Shown here: positions 34,992 to 43,683 of the stretch, piece by piece
Layout of the letters: every line of letters starts with the position of its first letter
Numbering within the stretch: the stretch's first letter is position 1
Program-made: the position numbers and the translations under genes
Notes under the pieces: model-generated
The model's input: only the letters and a program-made list of their open reading frames with translations
Database searches by the model: none
What the model was told of the DNA's origin: nothing
DNA from: Flagellimonas aequoris
GTDB taxonomy: Bacteria; Bacteroidota; Bacteroidia; Flavobacteriales; Flavobacteriaceae
Reading direction: 5' to 3'
NCBI RefSeq assembly: GCF_003584165.1
Contig: NZ_QXFJ01000031.1
Location: forward strand, 1 to 64,000
DNA length: 64,000 nucleotides

Positions 34992-36734
34992 ATGAGCCTC
35001 TCATTTGAAGAACAGATACAACATGCCAACGTGCTTTTACAGGAAAATGAATGGGAAAAATCCATTGACAACTACCAAGAAGCACTGAAACTGGCCACCA
35101 ATGACCAACAAAAAATCCACCTGAACAGCGTGCTGGGCAGATTATACCAAAAAATGAAAAAACCTCAGGATGCCTTGACCGCATTTGAAGAGGCCCTGGC
35201 AGTGTACGATCATGGACCCGAAGCAGAAAATCAAGTAGAAAGAGCGTCTTTGTTGAACAATTTGGCAGCCATTTATACCCAATTGGATACGGCAAAGGCG
35301 ATCGAAAATTATAAAGCTGCCTCCGATATATTTACTGTTCTAATGGATAATGGACAAACAGCCGTTGCACCACATCTGGCCAATACCCAGTTTGCATTGG
35401 CCGAGGTATATAACAAGAAGAACGATTTCTACTTTGCCAAAAAATACTACAAGGAAGCCATCAAACTTTATGAGCGATTGCCCGAGGACATGTATCATTC
35501 ATTAAGGGCCAGTGCCCATTATCAGTTGGGGAACATTTATACCGAGGAATTCTATGAGTTCGATGCCAAGATGCAATACCTGAAAGCTTTATCGCTGTTT
35601 GAAGGGTTGATTAGTGAAGGAGAAGAGTCTTTTCAACCGTATTTGGCCGCCGTGCTCAATAATTTGGGGGTTACCTTCAATGCGATGGGCGAGCCTGAAA
35701 AGGCATTGGAGCATTATGATAGGGCCCTGCGAGTGTACCAGGAACTATCCGGTAAAGCTTACGATATTTTCCAACCCTATGTGGCGGCAACTTTGAGCAG
35801 TATGGGCATTGTACATGCCGAAATGAAGGATTTTGAAAAGGCGATCGCCTATATTGGGCAAGCCGTTGAACTCTACAATGGCCTTGCTGATTCCAGACCA
35901 CAGGAATACACCCATTATCTGGCCACAGGACTTCATAACCTGGGGCTTTTCCACTTTGAGATAAAGCAACTTCAACCTGCAATGGATTATTTTGGTCAGG
36001 CTTTGGAAATACGTAGGCGATTGGCATCAGAACAACCCATAAATTTTGATCCAGATTTTTGTGCCACAGCATTGAATTTGGTGGAACTATATCAGGCTGA
36101 ATTGGAAACCAAAGTGGATTTCGATTATAAAACAAAGGCATTGGAATTGCTGAACGATGTTGAGATGCGTTTACGGTCATACAACGACGATCGTCCCGTC
36201 ATTAAAAACATGAAAAACGATTGTGAACACTATACCGAATATTTCAACACTGTTGATGAAGAGGCGTTGACCATGCATTTGGTTTTTGGGAAAATCAAGG
36301 AACTGAATGAAGAAATAGATAGCACCATTGTTCCCGAAGAAAAATTGGTTTTTCAACAACAGGTCAAGGAACTCCTGACGGGAAAATTCAAATTATACCC
36401 TGATAACATTCTATTAAGGAACGAACTTGCACTGGCCCATGCCAATCTGGCTTGGCTCCTATTGAGGTCAAAACGGTTCGATGAAGCGGAAGACACCATT
36501 AAAAAAGCACCAAACCTTCAATCCTCTCCAAGGTCCCTGCAGTGCAATTTGGCCCATATTTATCTTTTGCAAAACCAATTGGACAGGGCCTTGCCACTTT
36601 ATGAGGAATTAAAAGGCCAAACCAATGACGAAGGCAAGACGTACCAAGAAATCATCCTGAAGGATTTTGACATTCTGGAGAGGGACGGAATCCATCATGA
36701 AGACTTTGAAAAAGTGAGGCAATTATTGTCGTAA
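34992..36734 (+). CDS. Tetratricopeptide-repeat protein
   Basis: 580 residues from the ATG at 34992, preceded by AGTAAGAAG. No signal peptide or membrane segment is visible, so it is probably cytoplasmic. At least eight TPR units of 34-42 residues are visible (for example the pattern LNNLGVTFNAMGEPEKALEH, then AATLSSMGIVHAEMKDFEKA) and a separate pair near the C-terminus. TPR proteins hold partner proteins. Its position at the end of the hypABC-aat run, 22 bases after aat, suggests assembly or targeting of the hydrogenase, but no direct evidence is at hand. Confidence 0.8.
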   Translation: MSLSFEEQIQHANVLLQENEWEKSIDNYQEALKLATNDQQKIHLNSVLGRLYQKMKKPQDALTAFEEALAVYDHGPEAENQVERASLLNNLAAIYTQLDTAKAIENYKAASDIFTVLMDNGQTAVAPHLANTQFALAEVYNKKNDFYFAKKYYKEAIKLYERLPEDMYHSLRASAHYQLGNIYTEEFYEFDAKMQYLKALSLFEGLISEGEESFQPYLAAVLNNLGVTFNAMGEPEKALEHYDRALRVYQELSGKAYDIFQPYVAATLSSMGIVHAEMKDFEKAIAYIGQAVELYNGLADSRPQEYTHYLATGLHNLGLFHFEIKQLQPAMDYFGQALEIRRRLASEQPINFDPDFCATALNLVELYQAELETKVDFDYKTKALELLNDVEMRLRSYNDDRPVIKNMKNDCEHYTEYFNTVDEEALTMHLVFGKIKELNEEIDSTIVPEEKLVFQQQVKELLTGKFKLYPDNILLRNELALAHANLAWLLLRSKRFDEAEDTIKKAPNLQSSPRSLQCNLAHIYLLQNQLDRALPLYEELKGQTNDEGKTYQEIILKDFDILERDGIHHEDFEKVRQLLS

Positions 36735-36759
36735 GGCTTCGAAAATCCAAAACATAAAA

Positions 36760-36818
36760 AACTGACCAAAAAGTGTATTCTGATTTTTTATTTCAGAAGG
36801 GTCACTTTTTGGCCAGTT
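36760..36818. terminator. Long bidirectional terminator hairpin
   Basis: AACTGACCAAAAAGTG pairs with CACTTTTTGGCCAGTT (one mismatch), with an inner stem TTCTGA/TCAGAA around a T-rich loop. It ends the hyp-TPR operon and may also end the sulfur operon coming from the other side. Confidence 0.75.
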
Positions 36819-36856
36819 CCCGTTAAATATGAAAAAGGTATCTTTTTTGTGTTTGA

Positions 36857-37333
36857 TCAGATGAACAACAAGTGAGTTCCTTCTTGATCGGCCCTACTAT
36901 AGAAATCGCCAATAGTAAGGATACCATCCAATTCATCAATAAGATCTTCTTTTTCCAAATGGAACATTTCCACCGCCAATTTACAGGCCCAAAGCTTGCA
37001 TCCCGAATCCGATAGGATTTCCAAAAACTCGCCTACAGGTGGCATATCCAATTTTTCCATTTCTTTTTTCATCATGTTGGAAGCGAATGCTTCAACACCT
37101 GGCAATCCGCCCAACATGGTGGGCATGTGCATGGCAGGGTTGCCTACCGTGGCCACATGGAGATGTTCCAGTTTTTTCTTTTGAATGGCTTCCAATCCAA
37201 AGAAAGTAAAGAATATCTCAGATTCAATGCCTTCCATTCGAGCCCCGTTGGCCATCACAAATGCCGCGTAGACATTTTCGAGGGTGGCCTTGGAGAGGAT
37301 AAAGAGCATTTTTTTGACTTTTGTTTCACTCAT
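36857..37333 (-). CDS. DsrE/DsrF-like sulfur-handling protein
   Basis: 158 residues. The N-terminal strand KMLFILSKATLENVYAAFVM begins the DsrE fold; a cysteine pair at 112 and 117 (SDSGCKLWACKLAVEM) is in the place where DsrE2-type proteins carry the sulfur-binding cysteine. It probably passes persulfide sulfur to its neighbour TusE/DsrC-like protein. Last gene of a three-gene minus-strand set with TusE-like and SQR-like genes; 33 bases separate it from the TusE gene. Confidence 0.85.
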   Translation of the reverse strand: MSETKVKKMLFILSKATLENVYAAFVMANGARMEGIESEIFFTFFGLEAIQKKKLEHLHVATVGNPAMHMPTMLGGLPGVEAFASNMMKKEMEKLDMPPVGEFLEILSDSGCKLWACKLAVEMFHLEKEDLIDELDGILTIGDFYSRADQEGTHLLFI

Positions 37334-37365
37334 GACCTTGCGTTTAAATTTTTATTTTTTAAGCC

Positions 37366-37674
37366 TTATATACAGCTCTTTGGTTTCGGAATACCGGCAA
37401 TCATTGTTGCTTTTTTCAAGGGTCCGCCTGGGAACAGTGCATAGAATTCCTTAATATCTATGACACCACTTTTTTTGATTCCCCTGATGGACAATGGTTC
37501 TTCTTCTTTGAACTTCTGTTGGATATAATCGATTATCGCCCAATGCTTATCGGTCATTTCAATGCCTTGTTCTTTGGCTATCTCTGTGCCAATTTCTTTG
37601 TTCCATTGGGAAAAATCGGTTAGATATCCTTCTTGGTCCACGGAAACTGTTGCTTGTGCTATTGTCTTGTCCAT
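37366..37674 (-). CDS. TusE/DsrC-like sulfur relay protein
   Basis: 102 residues, family length. It shows the conserved DKHWAIIDYIQQKF and the C-terminal arm GIPKPKSCI with the penultimate Cys101. Only one of the two arm cysteines of true DsrC is present, so it fits the TusE/one-cysteine class, which accepts and transfers persulfide but cannot form the DsrC internal trisulfide. Its neighbours point to sulfide or polysulfide metabolism and not to tRNA thiolation alone. Confidence 0.88.
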   Translation of the reverse strand: MDKTIAQATVSVDQEGYLTDFSQWNKEIGTEIAKEQGIEMTDKHWAIIDYIQQKFKEEEPLSIRGIKKSGVIDIKEFYALFPGGPLKKATMIAGIPKPKSCI

Positions 37675-37700
37675 TTCTTTAGTATTTAGGTTTACAAATA

Positions 37701-38948
37701 TTATGCTTCTGTTTCTTCAAAATGTTTTCCTTTTTCGCTCATGGTTGCCGATACGAAGGGGATATGGATGCCTTTGATGAGCATGTTCCAATAAATCCAT
37801 CTAAAGGCCAGTTTTCCCATATGGTTCATCCTGCTTTCTTTCAATAGGTTCAAGGGGCCTACACCTGGGAATGGGAACGTGCCTTCAACGGGCTCATGTG
37901 TGTAGTTGAAATCGATCAAAAGGGCTTTTCCATCACCAGTCTCGATAAAGCAGTTTGCATGTCCGTCAAACTCTTCTTTTAAAGGTTCCCCTTTGATGTA
38001 CCTCAAGATGTTCTCGGTCAATATCTCTGCTTCAAAGTGGGCTACGGAACCTGCTTTGGAAGCTGGTAGATTTGTGGCATCACCAAGGGCAAAAATATTT
38101 TCATGGGCCTCGGTCTGTAATGTAGCCTTGTTGGTAGGCACATAGTTGAGGTCATCCCCCAAACCGGAACGTTCGATCAATGCATCGCCCATGTTGGTGG
38201 GAACGGTGACCAAAATATCGTAGGGTACTTCGGTTTCTGCATAATCAATGATTTTATTGTTCTCATAATCCACACGCTCAATGTTGAAGTCTGTAACTTC
38301 TTTGATGCCCTTATCGGTCAACAAGTGGTGAAGTGCCTGTGTTGCTTTAGGCTTGGTGAAGGCGCCTCCCAATGGGGTCACGAAGGTGATGTCCACTTTA
38401 TCCCGCATGCCTTTGTTTTTGAAATAGGAATCGGCCAAGAAAGCAAATTCCAATGGGGCAACGGGACATTTGATGGGCATTTCGGTGATATGGACCACCA
38501 GTTTTCCGCCTTTCCACTCCCTAAATTTGTCACGCAGGGCTTTTGCGCCTTCATAGGTATAAAAATCGAAAACGCTTTTGTGCCATTCAGGGCCTTTCAT
38601 TCCTTCTACTTCCTCAGGAGCGATTTTGGTTCCGGTGGCAATGATGAGGATGTCATAGGGAAGTTCTTCGCCTTTTTCCAGTTGGACCTTATTCTCCTCA
38701 GGAACGATCAATTCAATTTTTTCCTGAATGTAACGAGCATCCTTAGGAATGAACTTGGATCCTTTTTTCTTGACCTGATCGGTCGTATAAATATCAAAGG
38801 GAAGAAATAAAAAACCCGGTTGATAATAATGCGTTTTATATTGATCTACAATGGTAATCTTCCATTCATCTTTTGGAAGCTTTCCTATCAAATGGTTTGC
38901 CATCATCGTTCCGGCTGTTCCAGCGCCCAATATGACCAAATTTTTCAT
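37701..38948 (-). CDS. Sulfide:quinone oxidoreductase-like flavoprotein
   Basis: 415 residues. An N-terminal FAD-binding fold has LVILGAGTAGTMMANHL; a second GD motif is EAHENIFALGDATNLPASKA. Two of the catalytic cysteines of this family are visible: Cys161 (MPIKCPVAPLEFAF) and Cys333 (HANCFIETGDGKAL). The third, which lies around residue 125 in the Acidithiobacillus enzyme, is not present. The C-terminal amphipathic segment (about 375-400) could sit on the membrane. It would oxidise sulfide to polysulfide or persulfide and reduce menaquinone. First gene of the dsrE-tusE-sqr set. Confidence 0.85.
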   Translation of the reverse strand: MKNLVILGAGTAGTMMANHLIGKLPKDEWKITIVDQYKTHYYQPGFLFLPFDIYTTDQVKKKGSKFIPKDARYIQEKIELIVPEENKVQLEKGEELPYDILIIATGTKIAPEEVEGMKGPEWHKSVFDFYTYEGAKALRDKFREWKGGKLVVHITEMPIKCPVAPLEFAFLADSYFKNKGMRDKVDITFVTPLGGAFTKPKATQALHHLLTDKGIKEVTDFNIERVDYENNKIIDYAETEVPYDILVTVPTNMGDALIERSGLGDDLNYVPTNKATLQTEAHENIFALGDATNLPASKAGSVAHFEAEILTENILRYIKGEPLKEEFDGHANCFIETGDGKALLIDFNYTHEPVEGTFPFPGVGPLNLLKESRMNHMGKLAFRWIYWNMLIKGIHIPFVSATMSEKGKHFEETEA

Positions 38949-39062
38949 GATATATAGATTGTGTGATTTACTATGGTAAAAGTACTCAAAGGGCGGATCG
39001 GCGAATATGACAATTGTCAGTTTCGGGCATAAAGTTGTGTAACTTAAGTTACATAAGTGCCT
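38949..39062. promoter_or_regulatory. Promoter region with two perfect palindromes
   Basis: TGACAATTGTCA (39008-39019) and TGTAACTTAAGTTACA (39038-39053) are perfect palindromes in the gap between the SQR-like gene and a small plus-strand frame. The first is like the site in the hydrogenase promoter. ACTATGGTAAAAGTACT (38970-38986) resembles a motif upstream of the glutaredoxin-like gene at 4200-4215. Confidence 0.55.
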
Positions 39063-39227
39063 ATGAAACAGTTAAATATGTATTTTGATTACATGTGGGA
39101 GCCTATTCCTTTGACCATGGCAAATCTTCTTTTTGTGTTGGTTGGCTCCGGAATTTGGGGCGTTAGGGGAATATCCTTTTGTATGTGTATGAAGGGCAAG
39201 AAGAAGGATGTTTCACCAGTTACGTGA
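39063..39227 (+). CDS. Possible 54-residue membrane protein
   Basis: An ATG at 39063 opens 54 codons ending in TGA at 39225-39227. The product has one hydrophobic segment (residues 16-40, PLTMANLLFVLVGSGIWGV) and a basic cysteine-containing tail (FCMCMKGKKK). It lies 10 bases past the 16-base palindrome, divergent from the SQR-like gene. Composition looks like a real small membrane protein, but I do not recognise a family, and short frames arise by chance. Confidence 0.4.
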   Translation: MKQLNMYFDYMWEPIPLTMANLLFVLVGSGIWGVRGISFCMCMKGKKKDVSPVT

Positions 39228-39308
39228 ACAAAAAATGCTGTTTTATTCTTAACCAAAAGGATGGATCCTATCTGAATGTTGACTTATCCGATTAACGGCT
39301 TTGATTGG

Positions 39309-41705
39309 TCAGGCCACCTTGGTTTTTAAGGATATGTTCTTAATTATTTTGGTATGGAGCAATGGGCCGTTCACTGGTTTGGTCATAAGATCGTTTGCAC
39401 CCAATCTGAATATTTCCTTGCGGGTATTACTGGTATTGTCCGCGGTGAGAACAATAATCGGGATTTGGGGCGGACAATTGGCCTTTCCACTGCGGATGAT
39501 ACCGGTTGTTTCGAATCCGTCCATTTCGGGCATTTGTAAGTCCATCAAAATCAAATCGAAGGATTTATTTTCCATGATTTCCAAGGCTTCTTTGCCGTGG
39601 TTGGCAATGGTCAGGTTCATGTTCTCCCATTTCTTGAACAGCAGTTTTACCACGGTCTGGTTCATTTTATTGTCCTCCACCAGCAGGATTTGGCTTTCTT
39701 GCATATCAAAATCTTCAGCAGTATGGGCAGGTACTTTGTCCATGACCAAAGTTTCTTCATCAATTTGATAGGTGAGGCCAAGCTTACAGATGATTCCTTG
39801 GTTGGTGTTGTTTGCAATATCTATGGTTCCTCCTTGGAGGTCCACATAATTCTTTACAATGTACAATCCCAAACCAAGACCACTATATTCTCTTTTATCC
39901 ATAAAGGATTTTTTGGTGAAGGACTCGAAAATCGTGCTCATTTTTTCTTTGGAAATCCCAATTCCTGAATCCTTGATGGTAAAGTCCAGGGTTACCCCAT
40001 TGGAACCGTTATAACTTGTGGCAATGTTTATTTCCACATAGCCCTCATTGGTGAATTTAATGGCATTGTCCAACAGGTGGTCAAGAATCTGGACCAATTT
40101 TACTTTGTCGCCCACAATACGGTTTGGTAAGGTATGAGGGATGGATACCTTGAATTCCAGGTTTTTGGCCTCGGCTTTTTTCTGTTGTGCCGCGATGACC
40201 TTGGCAAGGGTAGATGGCAATTCAAACGAGACCTCTTTCAGCTCGTGATCCCCTTTTTCTATCACGGTAAAGTCCAAAATATCCTCAATATTGCCCAACA
40301 AATTCTTTGAAGAACTCAGGATCAACCTGCACTTTTCTTCCAGATCTTCATCCTTATCGTTCTGCTGTAGGGCACTGGCCACTCCCATGATCAAATTCAA
40401 CGGTGTTCTAAGCTCATGGCTTATATTGGAAAGGAACGAAGATTTTATTTCGTTCATGTCCTCTGCACGTTGGAGTGCCAATAATTGGTTCTTCTCATTC
40501 TCCATCCTAAGATCTCGGATCCTGTTGCTCATGGAAATGGACAGGAAAATAATTTCAAACCCGATCCCAAATTTTGCCCCGTTGTTGGTGAAGAAGGAGT
40601 TTTCTATGGTATTGAAGTTGTTGAGTATAAAGATCACGAAGCCAAATACCAAAAAAGATATACCGATGATAAAGTAGGGGTCCACAGAGACCTTTTTTTG
40701 CTTTACCGCCACTAGGGAACTGATCATATGGATCAATACCAATATGCCAATGACATTGGCCAAAGGGTAACAAAAGGCAAACCCTCCAGGAATGGTGAAC
40801 AAGAGCAGTGTTCCTACTAAGTTTAAAATGCTCAAAAAGTTACCGGCACGATGCAAAACAGGGCTGTTCTTTTTAAGGTTCAAGAACTTGTCGCCATATC
40901 TTCCAAAAAAGAACAACGAAATAAAAGCCGTCAGCAAAACTGCCCTGTCCGAAAGCCAACCACCGCTTGGTGTTAGGTATTGATGAAAAAAACCATCCAA
41001 TGAAAACTGCATCAAGGCGATAAAGAGCACATATAGACCATAGTAAATGAATGCTTGATCCTTCAATGCGAAAAAGAAAAATAGATAGATGATACAGGCC
41101 AGTACCAATATGCCATAAAAGAAGCCATAAAAAACCTGCTCTTTATAGGTGAGGTCAAAAAATTGGTCCTTTTTATAGAGCTGCAATGGGAACATGACCA
41201 CTTCTCCATCGCTCTTAATATGGATATAGGCGGTTACCTTTTGGTGTGGACTCAGCTTGAGGTCAAAAATGGATTTTCGATGATGAACGGTTTTTTTGTT
41301 GAATGGCATTTTATCCCCGCTGGTCTGTTTACTTACCTTGCCATGGCTATCGATAATGAATAGGTCCACCACATCGGTAATAGGTCTTGCGGTTTCCAAG
41401 TAATATTCCCCATACTTGGATGAGGGGTTCTCAATCTCAAATTTCAACCAGTAGTTTTCATTGGAAAAACCAATGTTCTCTTTTAAGCTGGAAAGTGGAA
41501 TGAAAGATAGATTATTGTTGTTCCGGATATCCTCAAAATCGAAATCCTTGGTTCCCGCCATAAAAATAGAGGTGTTGGGCCGAAGGGAAATGGCATCGGT
41601 TTGGTCATCCAATATGAGAGTTGTGGACAAAGCTACTTTTGGTAGCATTAGTATAACGGCATGCAAAAATAATTTGGCCGTCCATAAAATAGATAGTCGC
41701 ATCAA
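39309..41705 (-). CDS. 7TMR-DISM hybrid sensor histidine kinase/response regulator
   Basis: 798 residues. A signal helix is followed by a periplasmic 7TMR-DISMED2-like domain (about 35-180; WLKFEIENPSSKYGEYYLET), seven membrane helices (about 185-395), a coiled coil, and the HisKA domain with His430 (SNISHELRTPLNLIMG), the ATPase with DNAIKFT (about 546) and DSGIGIS, and a receiver with Asp722 (LILMDLQMPEMDG). It can both phosphorylate and carry its own receiver but has no DNA-binding domain, so the output goes through phosphotransfer or protein contact. No cognate regulator is adjacent. It faces the sulfur/hydrogenase island, which suggests but does not prove a link. Confidence 0.92.
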   Translation of the reverse strand: MMRLSILWTAKLFLHAVILMLPKVALSTTLILDDQTDAISLRPNTSIFMAGTKDFDFEDIRNNNNLSFIPLSSLKENIGFSNENYWLKFEIENPSSKYGEYYLETARPITDVVDLFIIDSHGKVSKQTSGDKMPFNKKTVHHRKSIFDLKLSPHQKVTAYIHIKSDGEVVMFPLQLYKKDQFFDLTYKEQVFYGFFYGILVLACIIYLFFFFALKDQAFIYYGLYVLFIALMQFSLDGFFHQYLTPSGGWLSDRAVLLTAFISLFFFGRYGDKFLNLKKNSPVLHRAGNFLSILNLVGTLLLFTIPGGFAFCYPLANVIGILVLIHMISSLVAVKQKKVSVDPYFIIGISFLVFGFVIFILNNFNTIENSFFTNNGAKFGIGFEIIFLSISMSNRIRDLRMENEKNQLLALQRAEDMNEIKSSFLSNISHELRTPLNLIMGVASALQQNDKDEDLEEKCRLILSSSKNLLGNIEDILDFTVIEKGDHELKEVSFELPSTLAKVIAAQQKKAEAKNLEFKVSIPHTLPNRIVGDKVKLVQILDHLLDNAIKFTNEGYVEINIATSYNGSNGVTLDFTIKDSGIGISKEKMSTIFESFTKKSFMDKREYSGLGLGLYIVKNYVDLQGGTIDIANNTNQGIICKLGLTYQIDEETLVMDKVPAHTAEDFDMQESQILLVEDNKMNQTVVKLLFKKWENMNLTIANHGKEALEIMENKSFDLILMDLQMPEMDGFETTGIIRSGKANCPPQIPIIVLTADNTSNTRKEIFRLGANDLMTKPVNGPLLHTKIIKNISLKTKVA

Positions 41706-42000
41706 GTAGGCATTTGGATGTTACCCTTTGGGAAAGTAACATCTGGTTTGTCAAACGATGTTCGTTCGATAATTCAACTTAAAGGAAGGACATGTTGGGG
41801 TTTTGGTGAATAAATAAAGGTGTTCTGCATAATATTTCGATGTGTGGTATGGTTCCTGAATCCTTGAATATACTTGGATTAAACAGTTTTTCCTTGATTG
41901 TATGTCCTTATTAATGGATTAAAAAATCAAAATGACTTGAAAGGAACGCTTTCTTCTTGGGACTAAATTTTCCATATCCACTCAATGTAATGACGAGATA

Positions 42001-42453
42001 ATGGAAAAAACGAAAAAAACGATTTTAGCTCTTTTCTTGGCGATAGGAGCCCTGACCCATGCACAAAGCATCGATTACAATACCAAAAAAGGTTATGCAG
42101 CCAATGGGTATGATGTGGTTTCCTATTTTGACGGAAAGGCCTTGGAAGGCCAAAAAGAGTTTACTGCCCAGTATGATGGTGTGAACTACAAGTTTTCCAA
42201 CGCAACCAATTTGATGAAATTCAAAGCGGATCCCAAAGCGTATTTGCCTGAATATGGTGGGTACTGTGCATATGCCGTGGCCGTTTCCGGAAAGAAGGTC
42301 AATGTGAATCCCAAAACCTTCGAGATCAGGGATGGCAAGTTGTACCTGTTCTATAATTCAGGGAACACCAATACACTGGATCTTTGGCTAAAGGAGTCTC
42401 CTGATGACCTGCAAGCCAAAGCAGATGTAAACTGGGAAAAAATCAAGAATTAG
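42001..42453 (+). CDS. YHS domain protein, exported
   Basis: 150 residues with a signal peptide (to ALTHAQ, about residue 22). The YHS-like core starts with YAANGYDVVSYFDGKALEGQ, then continues YKFSNATNLMKFKADPKAYL, and includes EYGGYCAYAVAVSGKK; the cysteine is kept. YHS domains often bind metals such as copper. It stands alone behind a 295-base gap without other features and starts a plus-strand run. The substrate is not known. Confidence 0.85.
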   Translation: MEKTKKTILALFLAIGALTHAQSIDYNTKKGYAANGYDVVSYFDGKALEGQKEFTAQYDGVNYKFSNATNLMKFKADPKAYLPEYGGYCAYAVAVSGKKVNVNPKTFEIRDGKLYLFYNSGNTNTLDLWLKESPDDLQAKADVNWEKIKN

Positions 42454-42526
42454 TAACTTTTTGGAAGATTTTACGTCAAAAAAGTATGTGACCTTCAATC
42501 CATTACTGGTTTTGAAGGGATATTTC

Positions 42527-43195
42527 ATGGATAATTCCGGTATGGTTCAATTCGCAAAGGTTTTTTTATCTGGGTTATTGATAAGTTTCTTAGGGGCATT
42601 GCCTTTTGGAACCTTGAACCTAACCGCCTTTGATATCTCCGCTGCACAAGGATCAATGCCGGCCTTTTGGTTTGCACTGGCGGTGGTTCTTGTGGAACTC
42701 ATTATGGTTAGGCTTACCCTTTACGGCCATGAAAGGTTACAATTTGGGGACCAGTTTGTGCGCCTTTTACTGCCCTTGGGCATTCTTTTGCTGATGTACC
42801 TTTCCATATCCAGTTTTTTGGACTCATCGAATATTGCTGGGGCAAGTTCAAAAGCTTCGATTTTACCTCAGATCAAATCCACCTTTGTTTTAGGGCTCTT
42901 GTTGAGTGCTCTGAATCCCCTGCAGCTTCCATTTTGGTTTTCTTGGAACAAAATACTGGACAATAGGGGTGTCTTAAAATCCAAGGGAGCCCATTATACC
43001 TTTTATTTAATTGGAATTGGTCTAGGTACCTGGATGGCACTGGGAGTATTTATCACTGCAGGAAAATATATTTTCAATAATTACGGACAATACAATAGGA
43101 TGACGAATCTTTTAATGGGATGTATGTACCTTGGATTTTCTTTCTATCTTTTGTTCCTATTCATCAAAAAGCGAACCAAATACAAAATCCAATAA
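42527..43195 (+). CDS. LysE-type membrane transporter
   Basis: 222 residues from the ATG at 42527 (MDNSGMVQFAKVFLSGLLIS); the earlier ATG at 42461 adds a non-hydrophobic leader that fits less well. Six helices are visible, with LGALPFGTLNLTAFDISAAQ in the first and LLSALNPLQLPFWFSW in the fourth, which are the P-x-x-x-N type motifs of LysE/RhtB exporters. Such proteins export amino acids or similar small molecules. It ends two bases before the DinB-like gene begins. Confidence 0.8.
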   Translation: MDNSGMVQFAKVFLSGLLISFLGALPFGTLNLTAFDISAAQGSMPAFWFALAVVLVELIMVRLTLYGHERLQFGDQFVRLLLPLGILLLMYLSISSFLDSSNIAGASSKASILPQIKSTFVLGLLLSALNPLQLPFWFSWNKILDNRGVLKSKGAHYTFYLIGIGLGTWMALGVFITAGKYIFNNYGQYNRMTNLLMGCMYLGFSFYLLFLFIKKRTKYKIQ

Positions 43196-43197
43196 CC

Positions 43198-43683
43198 ATG
43201 TTCAAATCTTCCTTGGATACCTTAGAGCAATTCAAAGAGGTCCTGCAGGGACTACCAAAGGATTGTTATTCACAGTCATGTAGTGTACTTTCCAATTCCA
43301 CAATTGGCCAGCATACGCGCCATATTATTGAACTATACCTCTGTTTGTTGAACGGTTACGAAACGGCCGATGTCTCTTACGACCGTAGGGAGCGTGACCT
43401 GAAAATTGAACAGGATCTTTCCTTCGCCATTAAACAGTTGGAATATATACAGGCACAATTGGACCGTCCCAATAAATCCATCAAGATCAGTTATGAACTG
43501 GCAGGTTCCGAAACTTGTTTGGATTCCAACTATTTTAGGGAAGTGATGTACAACCTGGAGCATACCATTCATCATCATGCCCTCATCAAAGTGGGTGTTG
43601 AACATTTTACCAGTATACAACTTCCAGAATCTTTTGGAGTGGCCCCGTCTACCATGCAATACAGGGAGACATGTGCACAGTAA
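43198..43683 (+). CDS. DinB-like metal-dependent protein
   Basis: 161 residues from the ATG at 43198. The helical bundle of the DinB superfamily is visible, with histidines in GQHTRHIIELYLCL and LEHTIHHHALIKVG, the pattern of three metal-binding histidines. No catalytic role can be stated from sequence; the superfamily includes thiol transferases and bacillithiol S-transferases. Bacillithiol chemistry is plausible, given a YpdA-like reductase at 46404. It overlaps the following gene by 13 bases. Confidence 0.75.
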   Translation: MFKSSLDTLEQFKEVLQGLPKDCYSQSCSVLSNSTIGQHTRHIIELYLCLLNGYETADVSYDRRERDLKIEQDLSFAIKQLEYIQAQLDRPNKSIKISYELAGSETCLDSNYFREVMYNLEHTIHHHALIKVGVEHFTSIQLPESFGVAPSTMQYRETCAQ

